IMG/VR virus record: IMGVR_UViG_3300033984_000268
Location: 24,359-88,358 of that record
Source of the DNA: a virus
Length of the DNA stretch: 64,000 bases
Strand: one strand, 5' to 3'
Shown here: positions 48,182-58,124 of the stretch, one piece after another
How positions within the stretch are numbered: the first letter of the stretch is position 1
Layout of the letters: each line of letters starts with the position of its first letter
Translations under genes and position numbers: made by a program
Notes under the pieces: generated by a model
The model's input: only the letters and a program-made list of their open reading frames with translations
Told to the model about the DNA's origin: nothing
Databases searched by the model: none

Positions 48182-49798
48182 TTATAAAGAACCACCTGTT
48201 AAAGGATTTCTCATAACGATTTTCAATACTTTAGTAGGATCTTCTACTTTGATCGCAGGCATTGCTTGCGTCATGTAGATTTGGTATCCATTGAAGTTAC
48301 CAGAAGATTGGAACCCTTGAGTTCTTCCTAGGTAATCCATAGTACCATTCACGTATCTCCACTGAAGGTCTTTATTCCAAGCTGATTTTAACAACTTGAT
48401 GTTATCATTACCATTTTCAGTGATGTCGAAAATAATGAATGAATAAGAAGACAATCTATGACCATCGATGATTGGGTTTTCGATTTCGTTGTTTTGCAAG
48501 TTATCGAAAGCAGGGTTCAATACAAACTTGATGTTTGCTAAGAAAGGAATCATGTACTCTGTGAAAGAGAATCCGAAACCTAAATCCATCCCTTGGTTCT
48601 TAACAGCTCCAAGTTCTTTAGCATTCATAACCAAACCAGAAGACATTGCTTCACGTTTGATAGCTTCATTGATTAATCTCATACCACCCATACCAGTTTG
48701 TACGATCAACTGACGTTGAGAGTCTGGTCCTTGGAAGTCAACTTTACCATTGTAGAAGTTGAAGATTTCAGAACGGAAGATGTCTAAACGGAAATCAGCT
48801 TTGTTGTAAACATGTTTGAAAGACAAATCTAATTGTTTCCAAAGTCCAACTGATAAACGTAAATCATCTGGTCCATCTTGCTTGATACGACCACCTTTAC
48901 CCCACATAAGGTAAGTTTCGATGTCATAAGCAATTTTAGAAAGGTGAGCTGCTTCTAATTTCGTGATGAAAGAACGAACAAGATTTCCATTCTCTTGTGC
49001 TTTTTTCACGTAATCAACACCTCTTTCTTTTACCATACCTTCTAATGTATTGATAGAAGGATCCATAGTTGTATCAAAGTTTTTCCAGATTTCAGTTACA
49101 GGAACTGAACCATCTACTTTCATACCACCTTTCTCCATCAATTTAACTTTAGAAGAGATTGTGTAATGCACGTGTGCATCTGAATTTCCTACGTAGTTGT
49201 AGAACTCACGAGTTGAGTGAGTCATAGAAAGATCAGAATATCTTTCACCGTACTCACCACGAGCAGAACCTACTCTAAAGAAATACGTGTTGTTCGTCAA
49301 GAAACGGTTATCAAATACACCTTCAGAATCATTGTTTGGCATTTGAACTGTATAGATTACACCATCACCTAAATCAAGGATGTCCTCGTCAGTGATATAT
49401 AACTCTTTACCATTGAACTTATCATAAGTGATTATATCACCATGACCAAAAGTTCTTTTGTTCATTTTGATTTTAAACGGTGTACCATCTAAACCTTTGC
49501 TCGTGTTGTTTGGATCTAAATCCTCAACAATGAACGGAAGTTCTTCAGAAACTGGTGTGCTCCATTTATACTCACCTCTTGGGTGTTGAACCTCAATTAC
49601 GTTCTTACCGTTGAATGAAGACATTTGATATAAAGGCATCTCAACTTTTTTAACTTGAGCCCATAATTCAATAGGACCTAAATCATCAGGTTGTGCGTCT
49701 TTCATCAAGTTCATTAAGTGGTAAGAATCCACATGAGAGCTCGCTGTGTAATGGTTGTCACGAAGGAACATACCATTATTTAAAACTGGTGTACTCAT
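48182..49798 (-). CDS. Major capsid protein (538 aa)
   Basis: This 538-residue protein is the second gene after the portal unit and follows the putative scaffold, the usual crAss-like order, and it ends in a strong terminator. Its length is close to other crAss-like capsid proteins. The mix of beta-rich N-terminal part (VKKVEMPLYQMSSFNG, then VEQHPRGEYKWSTP-like order) and helical central part is compatible with an HK97-type capsid fold, with the segment around residues 80-130 a candidate E-loop. It lacks the Cys and collagen features of neighbouring appendage proteins. I rate this as the capsid protein by position, size and composition; I have not compared it with a structure. Confidence 0.75.
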   Translation of the reverse strand: MSTPVLNNGMFLRDNHYTASSHVDSYHLMNLMKDAQPDDLGPIELWAQVKKVEMPLYQMSSFNGKNVIEVQHPRGEYKWSTPVSEELPFIVEDLDPNNTSKGLDGTPFKIKMNKRTFGHGDIITYDKFNGKELYITDEDILDLGDGVIYTVQMPNNDSEGVFDNRFLTNNTYFFRVGSARGEYGERYSDLSMTHSTREFYNYVGNSDAHVHYTISSKVKLMEKGGMKVDGSVPVTEIWKNFDTTMDPSINTLEGMVKERGVDYVKKAQENGNLVRSFITKLEAAHLSKIAYDIETYLMWGKGGRIKQDGPDDLRLSVGLWKQLDLSFKHVYNKADFRLDIFRSEIFNFYNGKVDFQGPDSQRQLIVQTGMGGMRLINEAIKREAMSSGLVMNAKELGAVKNQGMDLGFGFSFTEYMIPFLANIKFVLNPAFDNLQNNEIENPIIDGHRLSSYSFIIFDITENGNDNIKLLKSAWNKDLQWRYVNGTMDYLGRTQGFQSSGNFNGYQIYMTQAMPAIKVEDPTKVLKIVMRNPLTGGSL

Positions 49799-49824
49799 TT
49801 ATTTGTTATTTATTAATTACTAAT

Positions 49825-51096
49825 TTATCTTGCAAAAATGTTTCTTGCACTTTTCTTCAACGTACCACGTTGGTTACTTCCTTCTTTGGTATCAGTTACT
49901 GAAGATGAACCTTGTCTTGAAGCTTCTTCTGTCTTTAACATCCTTACCGTTTTTGCATTGGCATCTTTGCTACCTATTTGTTTTATGTTGTTACGGTAAT
50001 CATCTGGATCTGCTAACAACCATAGTGCTTCTGCAACTAATGATGGATTTGCATTTTTTCCAAATTGGTGCTGCTCTAACAAATATCCTAAAGCATTTGT
50101 AGGTTTCCCTTCTGCAGTTTGATATTTACTTGAATCAACTAAACCGTAGTACAACATGTTTTGAACTTTAGAATTTAATGGAATCCCATTAAGCTCTGTA
50201 GTGTTCAGTGTTTTGTATATTGTATTCGTGTACTCTTTTTGAGTTTCCTCTTTTCTAATTTTTGATGCTTGTTGATCTTTCAATCTTTTTTCAACAACCT
50301 CTGCTTGTTTTGAATCTAACTTCGGTTTGTATCTTTCAGCAAATTTTTGAAGATCCCCTCTATCTTTTAGGATATTAATTTCATCTTCAATTTCTTCTGT
50401 TGTATCAAAAGTTTGAGAAGCTTGATACCATTGTCTGATAATATCTTCTTGATCTTTTTCAACTGTAACATCTAAATCAAAAGTTTCTTGAACCTTTGCA
50501 AGTTGTGCAAAAATTGATTTTGTATCCTGGCCACCATTTAATGCATAATGTACAGCCGCTTGAACTTCTTCAGGTAATTGTTTGAATAGTTCAACTGGTG
50601 CATTCTGTGCAGCACTGGAAACCTGTGAAGAAATGTTTGCTTGAATCAATTCCTTGAAATCAGCTAACGTATAATCTTCTAAAGATTTATCATCATCAAA
50701 TGCTTGCAACGTACCGTCTTCGATAAGACTTTTTGCTGCTTCAATCATTGCATCTTTACTTAACGTAGGTCTTCCACCTTTGTTAACAGGAGCTTCGTCT
50801 TCATCTTCTTCATCATCAGATAAATTAGAATCTACTGCACTCGCAACTGCATTTTTTAATTGATCATTGCTTGCATCTTTTAATGCTTCAGGTGTAGCAC
50901 TATCAATGTCATTGTCAAGGAACGATGTGTCAACATTGCCTGAATTTAAAACCGAAGGTTTGGTACTTGTACCAGTTACAATCGATGCGGAATCAATTCC
51001 TAATAATTCATCCAAGTTATCAAAATCAACTTCCTCTACCGTTGTAGTGGAAGCGTTTGCTGCTGCATCTGCAGCTGCTCTTTCTTCTTCTGTCAT
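49825..51096 (-). CDS. Putative scaffolding protein (423 aa)
   Basis: This 423-residue protein lies directly between portal and capsid genes. It is acidic and low in hydrophobic residues at the N-terminus (AAADAAANASTTTVEEVDFDNL; a DDEEDEDEAP run near residue 100), then helical with coiled-coil-like regions, and ends in a short basic tail (GTLKKSARNIFAR). An acidic, largely helical protein with a basic C-terminal tail placed upstream of the capsid gene is the usual profile of a scaffold. No protease motif is evident. The TTTTGTATATTA-like box and the portal terminator precede it. Confidence 0.6.
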   Translation of the reverse strand: MTEEERAAADAAANASTTTVEEVDFDNLDELLGIDSASIVTGTSTKPSVLNSGNVDTSFLDNDIDSATPEALKDASNDQLKNAVASAVDSNLSDDEEDEDEAPVNKGGRPTLSKDAMIEAAKSLIEDGTLQAFDDDKSLEDYTLADFKELIQANISSQVSSAAQNAPVELFKQLPEEVQAAVHYALNGGQDTKSIFAQLAKVQETFDLDVTVEKDQEDIIRQWYQASQTFDTTEEIEDEINILKDRGDLQKFAERYKPKLDSKQAEVVEKRLKDQQASKIRKEETQKEYTNTIYKTLNTTELNGIPLNSKVQNMLYYGLVDSSKYQTAEGKPTNALGYLLEQHQFGKNANPSLVAEALWLLADPDDYRNNIKQIGSKDANAKTVRMLKTEEASRQGSSSVTDTKEGSNQRGTLKKSARNIFAR

Positions 51097-51125
51097 AATG
51101 TGTTGGTTTTATTACTGACTATAAT

Positions 51126-51139
51126 TAATATACGCAAAA
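51126..51139 (-). promoter_or_regulatory. Promoter-like box, variant TTTTGCGTATATTA
   Basis: On the minus strand TTTTGCGTATATTA differs from the repeated TTTTGTATATTA box by a CG insertion. It lies about 30 nt before the ATG at 51096, downstream of the portal terminator. It is the weakest member of the group. Confidence 0.35.
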
Positions 51140-51209
51140 ATATTGGTTTTTAAATATAATATGTTTAACTATTTTTAAGTACACTTTAGTTTTGAAACAT
51201 ACTATAGTT

Positions 51210-51241
51210 AAAACCTAACAAATCATTACTTGTTAGGTTTT
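51210..51241 (-). terminator. Intrinsic terminator at the end of the portal gene
   Basis: On the minus strand AAAACCTAACAA pairs with TTGTTAGGTTTT, a perfect 12-bp stem with an 8-nt loop, ending in TTTT. The last codons and stop of the portal gene lie in the hairpin. The U-tract is short, so efficiency is uncertain. Confidence 0.75.
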
Positions 51242-53961
51242 TTCTGATCAAATTTATTCTTGTTTTCACGTGCGATTGCAAAATCCATTTGTTTGTTTCT
51301 GCTATCAGTTGCTAGTTTTTCACGTTCTAAATCAAGCTTTTGTTGAGCAATGTTGTTTCTATTGTTTTCTTTTTCTTGATTAAACCCCATTGTCTGTTGG
51401 TATTCATCTGAAGATTTAATTTCTTTCATTGCATCAGTATAATCTGATTCTTGATTTTGATTAATATCTTGTTGAGCTCCATATCCAGAAGATTTAATTT
51501 CAGCTTCCAATAAACGATTTCTACGATCTTTTTCTTTCTCTCTGGATTCATGATCCATAAGCATTTGTTTTTCTTGCTGTCTTGCTTGGATTTCAGCTTC
51601 TTGTTGTTGTTGTGCTTGTTGCGCTTCTTCTTGACGACGAGCATCTGCTTTTTGTTCAATTGCTTTTAATGCATTGTTGATTGTTCCTAAAGAGTCCGAC
51701 TGCATAAGTTTACCTAAATCGTAAACAGAAGCACCAGTTGTATTATTAGAAATAAATAATTGTTTTAACTGTTCAAGGATTGCACGATTATTTGCATTTG
51801 TATTACAGAATACATTTAAGTCGATTAGTAATAAATCTGTACCATTGATTTCAAAATTTGCTCTTTCGTCTTGTGCAATCATTCCTTGCAAACGAACTGA
51901 TGATTTTGTTGAATGATAATATTGTGCAAGGTTAGTACGCATCTCGTGTACACGCGGCATTAATTGATCACAGTGTTGTGCAAAGTATGTTTCAGTTTGT
52001 GCAAATGAACCAGTCATTGCTTGTTCTACACCAGTTGCTGTATTTATCTGACCAAGTTGTTGGCCCATACGTTGAGGATTTAACCCTACAACTTCCATTG
52101 CTTGTTGTTTGAAATAATTAGCAAGTTGAATACGTGACATCAATCTTTGTGATTGTTCCATGTTTAAAACTTGGTAATGTTGGAAGTTGGTTGCACTTTC
52201 TGTATTAGCAATACTTGGATCTAATGGAAGCATTGAAAAATCTTTCATTGCTACGTATGCTTTAGCCAAGTTACCTTTCCCCCAGTCTTCACCCATAGAA
52301 TGTTTTGGTAATGCATTTTGGTCAAGTACAACAACGGTTCCAATCTCATCAATAAGAATGTCAGAGATTTGGTTGTTAACGACGTTAAATCCAATTTGTG
52401 CAGGTTTCATTAAATCAACTAATGAAATTGATTTAGTATTTCTATCTGAAAACACACGACCTTCGATTGGAAGTTTACATCCGTATAATGTTTGATCACC
52501 TTTAAATTGAAAACGTAATGGTCCAGGAGTTCTTCTACCAACACCAATATAAATAGGATCGAAATCACTATCTTGATTTGTGTTAAAGATTGTACGGTTG
52601 TTACCTATCTTAACCCCACCAATAGTTTGGTTAATCCAAATCCATTCAATGTGGTCACCAAATACTAAATTATTTTCAGTTTTATTTTCAGTGAAGGTGG
52701 TGTTATATATTGGTTGATCAACAACTAAATAATGCTCATCTACAATTGATGTTATTACTGCACCATCTGCATCAATCTTTGTTAAGTGTCCTATCTTTCT
52801 TTGTGTTTTCCAATACACTGTAGAAACACGTAGCATTTCTGAATTATGCAAAAGCCCTGTATGTTCACTTTCTCCAATAATCCAAGATACAACGTCATGC
52901 GCATCGTATGCATTATCCATGTAAGTAAGATGGCGTTTCATATCAACACCTGTTTTTCTATTTTCGTCAACCGAAAGATCAGAGTCATACAAAGAACCAT
53001 CGTTTGGAACACCATCAATCATATAACGAGCAGAACGTGCAGGATGCAACAATTCAAGTGTTTCTAATTGATCGGCTGTCATTAAATAACCATATTTATC
53101 TACAACATCTGCTATAGTTAACATGTCAATCCAACCAGCCCAGTTTGCTTGTGAGATGTATTGTGTGCTTGGTGATTTATGGTAAAATGTTAATGCTGGG
53201 TTCAACAATTCAATGTTGTAGTCATCTTCCAACATTTTAAAATGCCAAAATTCACAATCAGCAATCAATGAATCTCTAAAAGCAACTTCTTCCATTTCAT
53301 CCATACGGAATCGATTGACATCAATTGCATGTTGTTTAGAAGCCCATTGCTCACCCAACGTCTGATATTTTTTAGAATAAAAATCTTCAATTCCTGGAAG
53401 TTTTTTTAATGCTTCTGGATCAAGTTGTTGCTGCGCTTCTTCAGAATTAGGATCCATTCCCATTTCTAGCATTTGAGCCATTAACTTTTGTTGTGCATGT
53501 TCAATCAATACAGAACTTATATCCTGTACTTTTTTATCCATGATTTCATTAAAAGAATACTCATCTATAGCACGATAATCAATGCGTGTATTTCTTTTTG
53601 CAAATTCACTAACAAGTGTATTGATTACATTAGGTATGATTGGATAGAATTTTAATTCCATTGCGCTATCGCGATCTTCAGTAAGAACTTCCAACATCTC
53701 TGTCATGTCATTCTCTACAGTAGGAATGTAATCAGACTTGTCGATTGTACCTTTAGCCAACTTATAATTTTTCATTATACGTCGAGCCTTGCTAGAAATT
53801 TGTTTAATTCCTTGCCATTCTAACCAATCCATGTTATGCCTGTACCACTCATCATCTTTTTCATCAGCAGGTAAAAACTGTATTGGTTGGGTAAATACAC
53901 CAAATTTACTTTTTTTGGTTTTTTTACCTTTCTTAATGTCCATTGCGTTTATTAACTCCAT
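51226..53961 (-). CDS. Portal protein (911 aa)
   Basis: This 911-residue protein directly follows the large terminase (1-nt gap), the position of the crAss-like portal. It begins with a Lys-rich segment (MDIKKGKKTKK), has a long helical and beta mixed core (for example YHKSPSTQYISQANWAGW), and ends with a Gln/Glu/Lys-rich coiled-coil region and a KKPNK tail. crAss-like portals are unusually large, and 911 residues fits. The C-terminal coiled coil resembles a barrel extension. Role: dodecameric DNA gate at one capsid vertex, docking the terminase and the tail rings. Confidence 0.8.
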   Translation of the reverse strand: MELINAMDIKKGKKTKKSKFGVFTQPIQFLPADEKDDEWYRHNMDWLEWQGIKQISSKARRIMKNYKLAKGTIDKSDYIPTVENDMTEMLEVLTEDRDSAMELKFYPIIPNVINTLVSEFAKRNTRIDYRAIDEYSFNEIMDKKVQDISSVLIEHAQQKLMAQMLEMGMDPNSEEAQQQLDPEALKKLPGIEDFYSKKYQTLGEQWASKQHAIDVNRFRMDEMEEVAFRDSLIADCEFWHFKMLEDDYNIELLNPALTFYHKSPSTQYISQANWAGWIDMLTIADVVDKYGYLMTADQLETLELLHPARSARYMIDGVPNDGSLYDSDLSVDENRKTGVDMKRHLTYMDNAYDAHDVVSWIIGESEHTGLLHNSEMLRVSTVYWKTQRKIGHLTKIDADGAVITSIVDEHYLVVDQPIYNTTFTENKTENNLVFGDHIEWIWINQTIGGVKIGNNRTIFNTNQDSDFDPIYIGVGRRTPGPLRFQFKGDQTLYGCKLPIEGRVFSDRNTKSISLVDLMKPAQIGFNVVNNQISDILIDEIGTVVVLDQNALPKHSMGEDWGKGNLAKAYVAMKDFSMLPLDPSIANTESATNFQHYQVLNMEQSQRLMSRIQLANYFKQQAMEVVGLNPQRMGQQLGQINTATGVEQAMTGSFAQTETYFAQHCDQLMPRVHEMRTNLAQYYHSTKSSVRLQGMIAQDERANFEINGTDLLLIDLNVFCNTNANNRAILEQLKQLFISNNTTGASVYDLGKLMQSDSLGTINNALKAIEQKADARRQEEAQQAQQQQEAEIQARQQEKQMLMDHESREKEKDRRNRLLEAEIKSSGYGAQQDINQNQESDYTDAMKEIKSSDEYQQTMGFNQEKENNRNNIAQQKLDLEREKLATDSRNKQMDFAIARENKNKFDQKKPNK

Positions 53962-53962
53962 G

Positions 53963-56188
53963 CTATTTTAAATTTTTGAATGGGTTTCTACTTTTAGTAA
54001 AGCTACTACTTTGTTTGTTCATTCCGATATTTTTAAAAGGACTTCTATTTAATTTATACAAATTTTCTGAATTTTCCAAATATTGAGCGTCTTCATATTC
54101 AACTCTTTTCTTTAAACCGCGATTTGATTCCTGAATTTTAACAAAGGTAATCAATGCACCCAAAGAAATCAACCTATCGACGTTTACTCCTGGTTGATAT
54201 TGTTCCATCTCTACCATGGCCATAATATCAGGTATTCTGCTGATACCAAAATACTTTTTGTACACTTTACCGTTCTCATCAACTTCCTCATCCAGTTCTT
54301 CTTTTAAGAACTCAATTAGGTAACTTAACATAACTGTTTTAAACAGAGTCGATACGTTTCTCCAACCATATTGTTGGAATTGAGTTTTTGATGCCTGTAC
54401 TTCTTTAGAAAGAACCATTTGAGATGATGGAACCAAATACTTCTGTTTGCGTTTGAATTGCATGTACTGAATAAATAATGGTACGTTGTTCTCAACTATT
54501 GTCCACGCTTGATACCATTCAATTAATATTTCCAGACGCTCATGGGTTTTATTAATGTCATCGAAACGACCACACCAACAAGCAACAATTTTATCGCCTT
54601 CAATGTGTACTTCAACTTCACCATTCTCTTTTACTCGTTGTACTTGTACAGGATTTTTATAAATGTAAATAGAACATAACGATTCTGATGTAACAGTTTT
54701 ACCTTCACCAACTGGATCGACAGATGCAAAATATGTTGTACAGAAATCTTTTTCTTCGTCGGGTTCTTCCCATATCTGAATTACACCAGTCTTATCTTCT
54801 GCTGCTTTTGGTATTGGAAAGTCTTTGATCGGTGGTTTGTTTGTTAACGATGCAACAATTCCACCAAGAGTATCATATTCTAATTTATATGATTTATATG
54901 GGTAATCACCCTCTTCAATATCGCGCTTATTGCTTTTAATTAATTGTGTTGGAAATATACTTTCGCCACGAAAAGCAAAGGCTTCTTCTAAATTAGTTGG
55001 ATGTTGTGAAATACGAATTTGATATTGTTCTGGATCCAAATCTTTTTTCCATTGAATACGTTTTTCTTTAATCGCATCAAGGGCTTCTTCAACTTTACTA
55101 TTTCCAAACTCATCAATGAACGGTGGCATTGACCATTGTTCAGGAATAAATAATCCTGTTTCAGCAGTAACGCCTTTGTCATTAATCCATTTATTTTTTA
55201 TACCATAAAAGCCATTTCCCTTTGGTTTGTACATGAATTTTTTCAATGGTTCACATTGTTTCAAATCACCTACTGATCCTGCAGCAATAAAGTATCCAGT
55301 AGTAATATCTCCAGACTCCATCGCTGGACGCATGAACTCGTATGTATTATCCATTGATTTAGCAATTCCAGCTTCTTCATAAAAGAATAAAGTACATAAA
55401 CCCCCTACCCCTGCTGTATCTGATTGTTCAAATGATAATGATTGAAGTACACCCTTTCTTCCTTTTTCAGTCTTACGTCCATTCTCAACGTACTCAATCT
55501 TTTGCTGCCATTCTCCAACACCACCTGGATTCATTGGACGATACCAAGCAGTATGTTTATTCAAGAAAATTCTATACGATTGTAAAATTTTCCATGTACC
55601 AGTTACACCTGTGATGTAGGCGGATAATGATGCTCCAATTTTTAGTATTGGTGATTGTTCGAACCAAAGTACATTTAGCAATTTTGCAGCGTGATATAAT
55701 GAAGAACCAAACTGACGTTTCTTTAAAACAACGCCATGTTCGTAATTTAATTCACCTATCCATTCATACAACGCCATGTGCATTTGTGAATCCCAAATGT
55801 CCGTAAAGTCATCTGTCTTTTTAACCTTGTCTGGTATTTGTAAAAAGTTAATCCAGAAATAGTAATCACGTGGTAAATACCATTGTTTAGTTCCTACTTT
55901 AAAAAATACTCCTTTCCGAGATTTTAATTTTTGCTCATCCCAATAATTAATAAAATCTCGACTTCCTTCTAATGCTTTGGTATAATAACCATGTTTCCTA
56001 AAGTGATTTCCTGGTTCCTGAAAGATTTGAATTGTTTCGTCAAATTCATATTCACCGGGTTCTTTAAAATAATTTGTTTCCAAATCATTTTTAAATTCCT
56101 CTCTTGACTTATACGATACAAATCCCCATACTCCATTATCATAACAGGGTATTTCTTTGTATATAGGACCTAATTTATCACTTGCCAT
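53963..56188 (-). CDS. terL: Terminase large subunit, TerL (741 aa)
   Basis: This 741-residue packaging motor has an N-terminal ATPase part with a Walker A-like VVLKKRQFGSS (residues 153-163) and a Walker B-type LCTLFFYEEAG with the acidic pair E271/E272. A C-terminal RNase H-fold nuclease follows, with FASVDPVGEG (D491), TIVENN (E566) and a later acidic ISRIPDIMAM segment as candidate metal ligands. It lies immediately upstream of the portal. The N-terminal region (about 100 residues before the ATPase) is longer than in typical TerL, as in crAss-like phages. Confidence in the family is high. Confidence 0.92.
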   Translation of the reverse strand: MASDKLGPIYKEIPCYDNGVWGFVSYKSREEFKNDLETNYFKEPGEYEFDETIQIFQEPGNHFRKHGYYTKALEGSRDFINYWDEQKLKSRKGVFFKVGTKQWYLPRDYYFWINFLQIPDKVKKTDDFTDIWDSQMHMALYEWIGELNYEHGVVLKKRQFGSSLYHAAKLLNVLWFEQSPILKIGASLSAYITGVTGTWKILQSYRIFLNKHTAWYRPMNPGGVGEWQQKIEYVENGRKTEKGRKGVLQSLSFEQSDTAGVGGLCTLFFYEEAGIAKSMDNTYEFMRPAMESGDITTGYFIAAGSVGDLKQCEPLKKFMYKPKGNGFYGIKNKWINDKGVTAETGLFIPEQWSMPPFIDEFGNSKVEEALDAIKEKRIQWKKDLDPEQYQIRISQHPTNLEEAFAFRGESIFPTQLIKSNKRDIEEGDYPYKSYKLEYDTLGGIVASLTNKPPIKDFPIPKAAEDKTGVIQIWEEPDEEKDFCTTYFASVDPVGEGKTVTSESLCSIYIYKNPVQVQRVKENGEVEVHIEGDKIVACWCGRFDDINKTHERLEILIEWYQAWTIVENNVPLFIQYMQFKRKQKYLVPSSQMVLSKEVQASKTQFQQYGWRNVSTLFKTVMLSYLIEFLKEELDEEVDENGKVYKKYFGISRIPDIMAMVEMEQYQPGVNVDRLISLGALITFVKIQESNRGLKKRVEYEDAQYLENSENLYKLNRSPFKNIGMNKQSSSFTKSRNPFKNLK

Positions 56189-56198
56189 ATTTTAAGTA

Positions 56199-56711
56199 TT
56201 AATCATCATAAGATAATCGACTACCACCTCTTGCTCTTGATGATTGCTCTTCTTCCAGATCTTTGGCTACACCTTTAAATGATTTTCGAATACCATCAAA
56301 GTTTTTTGCAGCTTGTATGATTGCAGAAAGGTTACCATCTCTACCATCAGTAATAGTTTGAGTATTCATGTAATTAGCAAGTTCTTCAAGCATATTTGCA
56401 ATACCGTTGTATGCACGTACTGTTGGCGTTTCATACAATCTATTTGCTTTCTGCATTGCTTTTATAATCAACGGATCTTCTGTATCAAAGTCAGCTTTAA
56501 TATCTTTTAAAATCTCTCTATCCAGTCCATCTTGCGGTCTATTGAAGTATGGATTTTCTTCACTGCGACAAGACATGTAAAACAAGTAGCAGAAAACCTT
56601 TATGTGGTTTTCTGGAAAATTATCAATAATGTTCTTGAACTCTGCAATTGTATAACAATGCTCTGTAGGAAGAAGTGTTTTGTCTTTAATTTCGAATAAC
56701 TTAATGGCCAT
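56199..56711 (-). CDS. Conserved protein upstream of terL, possible small terminase (170 aa)
   Basis: This 170-residue, mainly helical protein lies 10 nt before terL and overlaps the nuclease gene by 11 nt. It begins MAIKLFEIKDKTLLP and ends with an Arg/Ser/Gly tail followed by DD. Helices around YETPTVRAYNGIANMLEELANY and the preceding segment could mediate oligomerisation. Small terminases often sit just upstream of terL, but crAss-like ones are not well established. No helix-turn-helix is obvious. Role is a hypothesis from position. Confidence 0.5.
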   Translation of the reverse strand: MAIKLFEIKDKTLLPTEHCYTIAEFKNIIDNFPENHIKVFCYLFYMSCRSEENPYFNRPQDGLDREILKDIKADFDTEDPLIIKAMQKANRLYETPTVRAYNGIANMLEELANYMNTQTITDGRDGNLSAIIQAAKNFDGIRKSFKGVAKDLEEEQSSRARGGSRLSYDD

Positions 56712-57543
56712 TTTTTAATATTTTTTCGCGGTTTAACTGTACATATTTGAACATAGCAATTACTTCTTTTTCCAAGTATGGTATGTTATATGGTGTGATG
56801 CTTTTAACCATTGCATTTCCTTCTTTATCTAATTTTGCAATTGGATACCCATGCTTATCTAAACCAGCAAGTTCAAATTCAACATGATCAATTCGCATCA
56901 AACCAGGTTCTAAATTATAATTATGTTTTAACATCATGTACATATATGTACTTAATTGTAATGCATAATCATTAAAATTGCAATCATCCAAATGAGATAA
57001 CGGACCAAGCATTTTTTTAGTTTTGCCTGTGCGTGCATTTTTAAAACCTTCAGTGTCAATTTTCTTATTGGTTTTGTAATCATACAAATCAATTACATCC
57101 GCAACAACTTCAACTCTATCTGCTTGTCCACAAATACCAACAGACATTAAATAAATTAAATGTTCTGGATGTATGCCCTCAATTAATTGTTGTGCTGGTG
57201 CAATCTTAACATTGCCTTCCATTAACGGATTGATAATCGTTAAATCAATTCCTCTACGCGTAATAGTATTACAATTCAATGTATCTTTTTCACGTTGATC
57301 GTGATACCAGGAGCCAACTGTTACAGCACGTGTATTTTCAGCTTTCCAAATACCACGAATTTCTTCAGGCGTTTTACCAACATACTTTGGATTCTTTCCT
57401 TTGGAACATGCAATTGATATAGCAATTTCATCAAAAGGTTCTTTAAAGTAATGTATTAATCTTGTGACACTAATCCAATCTATTGGTTCTGTTCCTTCAG
57501 CACTTACGTACTTATGATCATCTGCATAAAATTTAATTGCCAT
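56701..57543 (-). CDS. PD-(D/E)XK (RecB/Cas4-type) nuclease (280 aa)
   Basis: The motif order is that of the PD-(D/E)XK superfamily: a GSWYHDQRE segment with H81, then GICGQADRVEV with D142, and IDLYDYKTNKK with D155 and K157, which give the usual acidic pair plus lysine. A Q/Y motif helix follows near residues 192-200 (NDYALQLSTYMY). This family includes RecB, Cas4 and phage exonucleases. In crAss-like genomes such nucleases accompany packaging genes; a role in processing concatemers or repair is inferred. It lies between a small gene pair and the terminase genes with short overlaps, suggesting co-translation. Confidence 0.8.
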   Translation of the reverse strand: MAIKFYADDHKYVSAEGTEPIDWISVTRLIHYFKEPFDEIAISIACSKGKNPKYVGKTPEEIRGIWKAENTRAVTVGSWYHDQREKDTLNCNTITRRGIDLTIINPLMEGNVKIAPAQQLIEGIHPEHLIYLMSVGICGQADRVEVVADVIDLYDYKTNKKIDTEGFKNARTGKTKKMLGPLSHLDDCNFNDYALQLSTYMYMMLKHNYNLEPGLMRIDHVEFELAGLDKHGYPIAKLDKEGNAMVKSITPYNIPYLEKEVIAMFKYVQLNREKILKNGH

Positions 57544-57546
57544 AGT

Positions 57547-57831
57547 TTATATTTTTAATCCTAAAACGATTCCTTCTGCTAATTTTTGAACATCTTCATC
57601 ATCAGAATCTAACATTCCAAATAATTGTACACGTCTGGTTGCAGTCACTACACCTAAATCACTTGCTGCTTTTAAATGCTCGCGTATTGGACTTTGACGT
57701 ATTGCTTTGTTTACCATAGCATGTCCTCTTTCACCTGTCCTAACGGTAATTGTTCTTTGAGAGTCTAGTTTGTTGCTATGAAAATCCAGCAGTTTTTTCC
57801 AACTATCTTCTAAATCAAAATCTTGTGTCAT
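57547..57831 (-). CDS. Small helical protein, paralogue of upstream gene (94 aa)
   Basis: This 94-residue protein has a C-terminal half (SDLGVVTATRRVQLFGMLDSDDEDVQKL) that matches the upstream gene (DILALGFIKSNQYFQLKSMLNSSD...) in the order of L-x-L-G, Q-L-x-x-M-L, S/D-S-x-D. The N-termini are unrelated. The genes overlap by ATGA and are probably translated together. The shared helical domain suggests homodimer or heterodimer formation. The function is unknown. Confidence 0.6.
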   Translation of the reverse strand: MTQDFDLEDSWKKLLDFHSNKLDSQRTITVRTGERGHAMVNKAIRQSPIREHLKAASDLGVVTATRRVQLFGMLDSDDEDVQKLAEGIVLGLKI

Positions 57832-58124
57832 ACTACTTGTAAATGTTTAGTTATTATCTTACGAGCCATTTCTGCAGATTCTCTATCAGAACTATTTAGC
57901 ATTGACTTCAGTTGAAAATACTGATTACTTTTAATAAATCCTAATGCAAGGATGTCACCAAGATTTTCGAAAATTGTATCTGCTTTTAATTCAGTAATTG
58001 ATGCACTTGAACCAATATCATTAAAAACCATCCCTGTACCATTATGTACTGAAAGTAAATCATTTGCAGTCATTCCATTTGGAATAGAATTCAAATCAAT
58101 CATGGTTGGATCATTCTGGAACAT
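57828..58124 (-). CDS. Small helical protein, paralogue of downstream gene (98 aa)
   Basis: This 98-residue protein begins MFQNDPTMIDLNSIPNG; a second in-frame ATG at 58103 is also possible and would leave the 3' end of the upstream gene without overlap. Its last 40 residues share a helical domain with the next gene. It overlaps the Cys-rich protein gene by 14 nt. The function is unknown; its conserved position between IHF-like and nuclease genes suggests packaging or DNA processing. Confidence 0.6.
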   Translation of the reverse strand: MFQNDPTMIDLNSIPNGMTANDLLSVHNGTGMVFNDIGSSASITELKADTIFENLGDILALGFIKSNQYFQLKSMLNSSDRESAEMARKIITKHLQVV

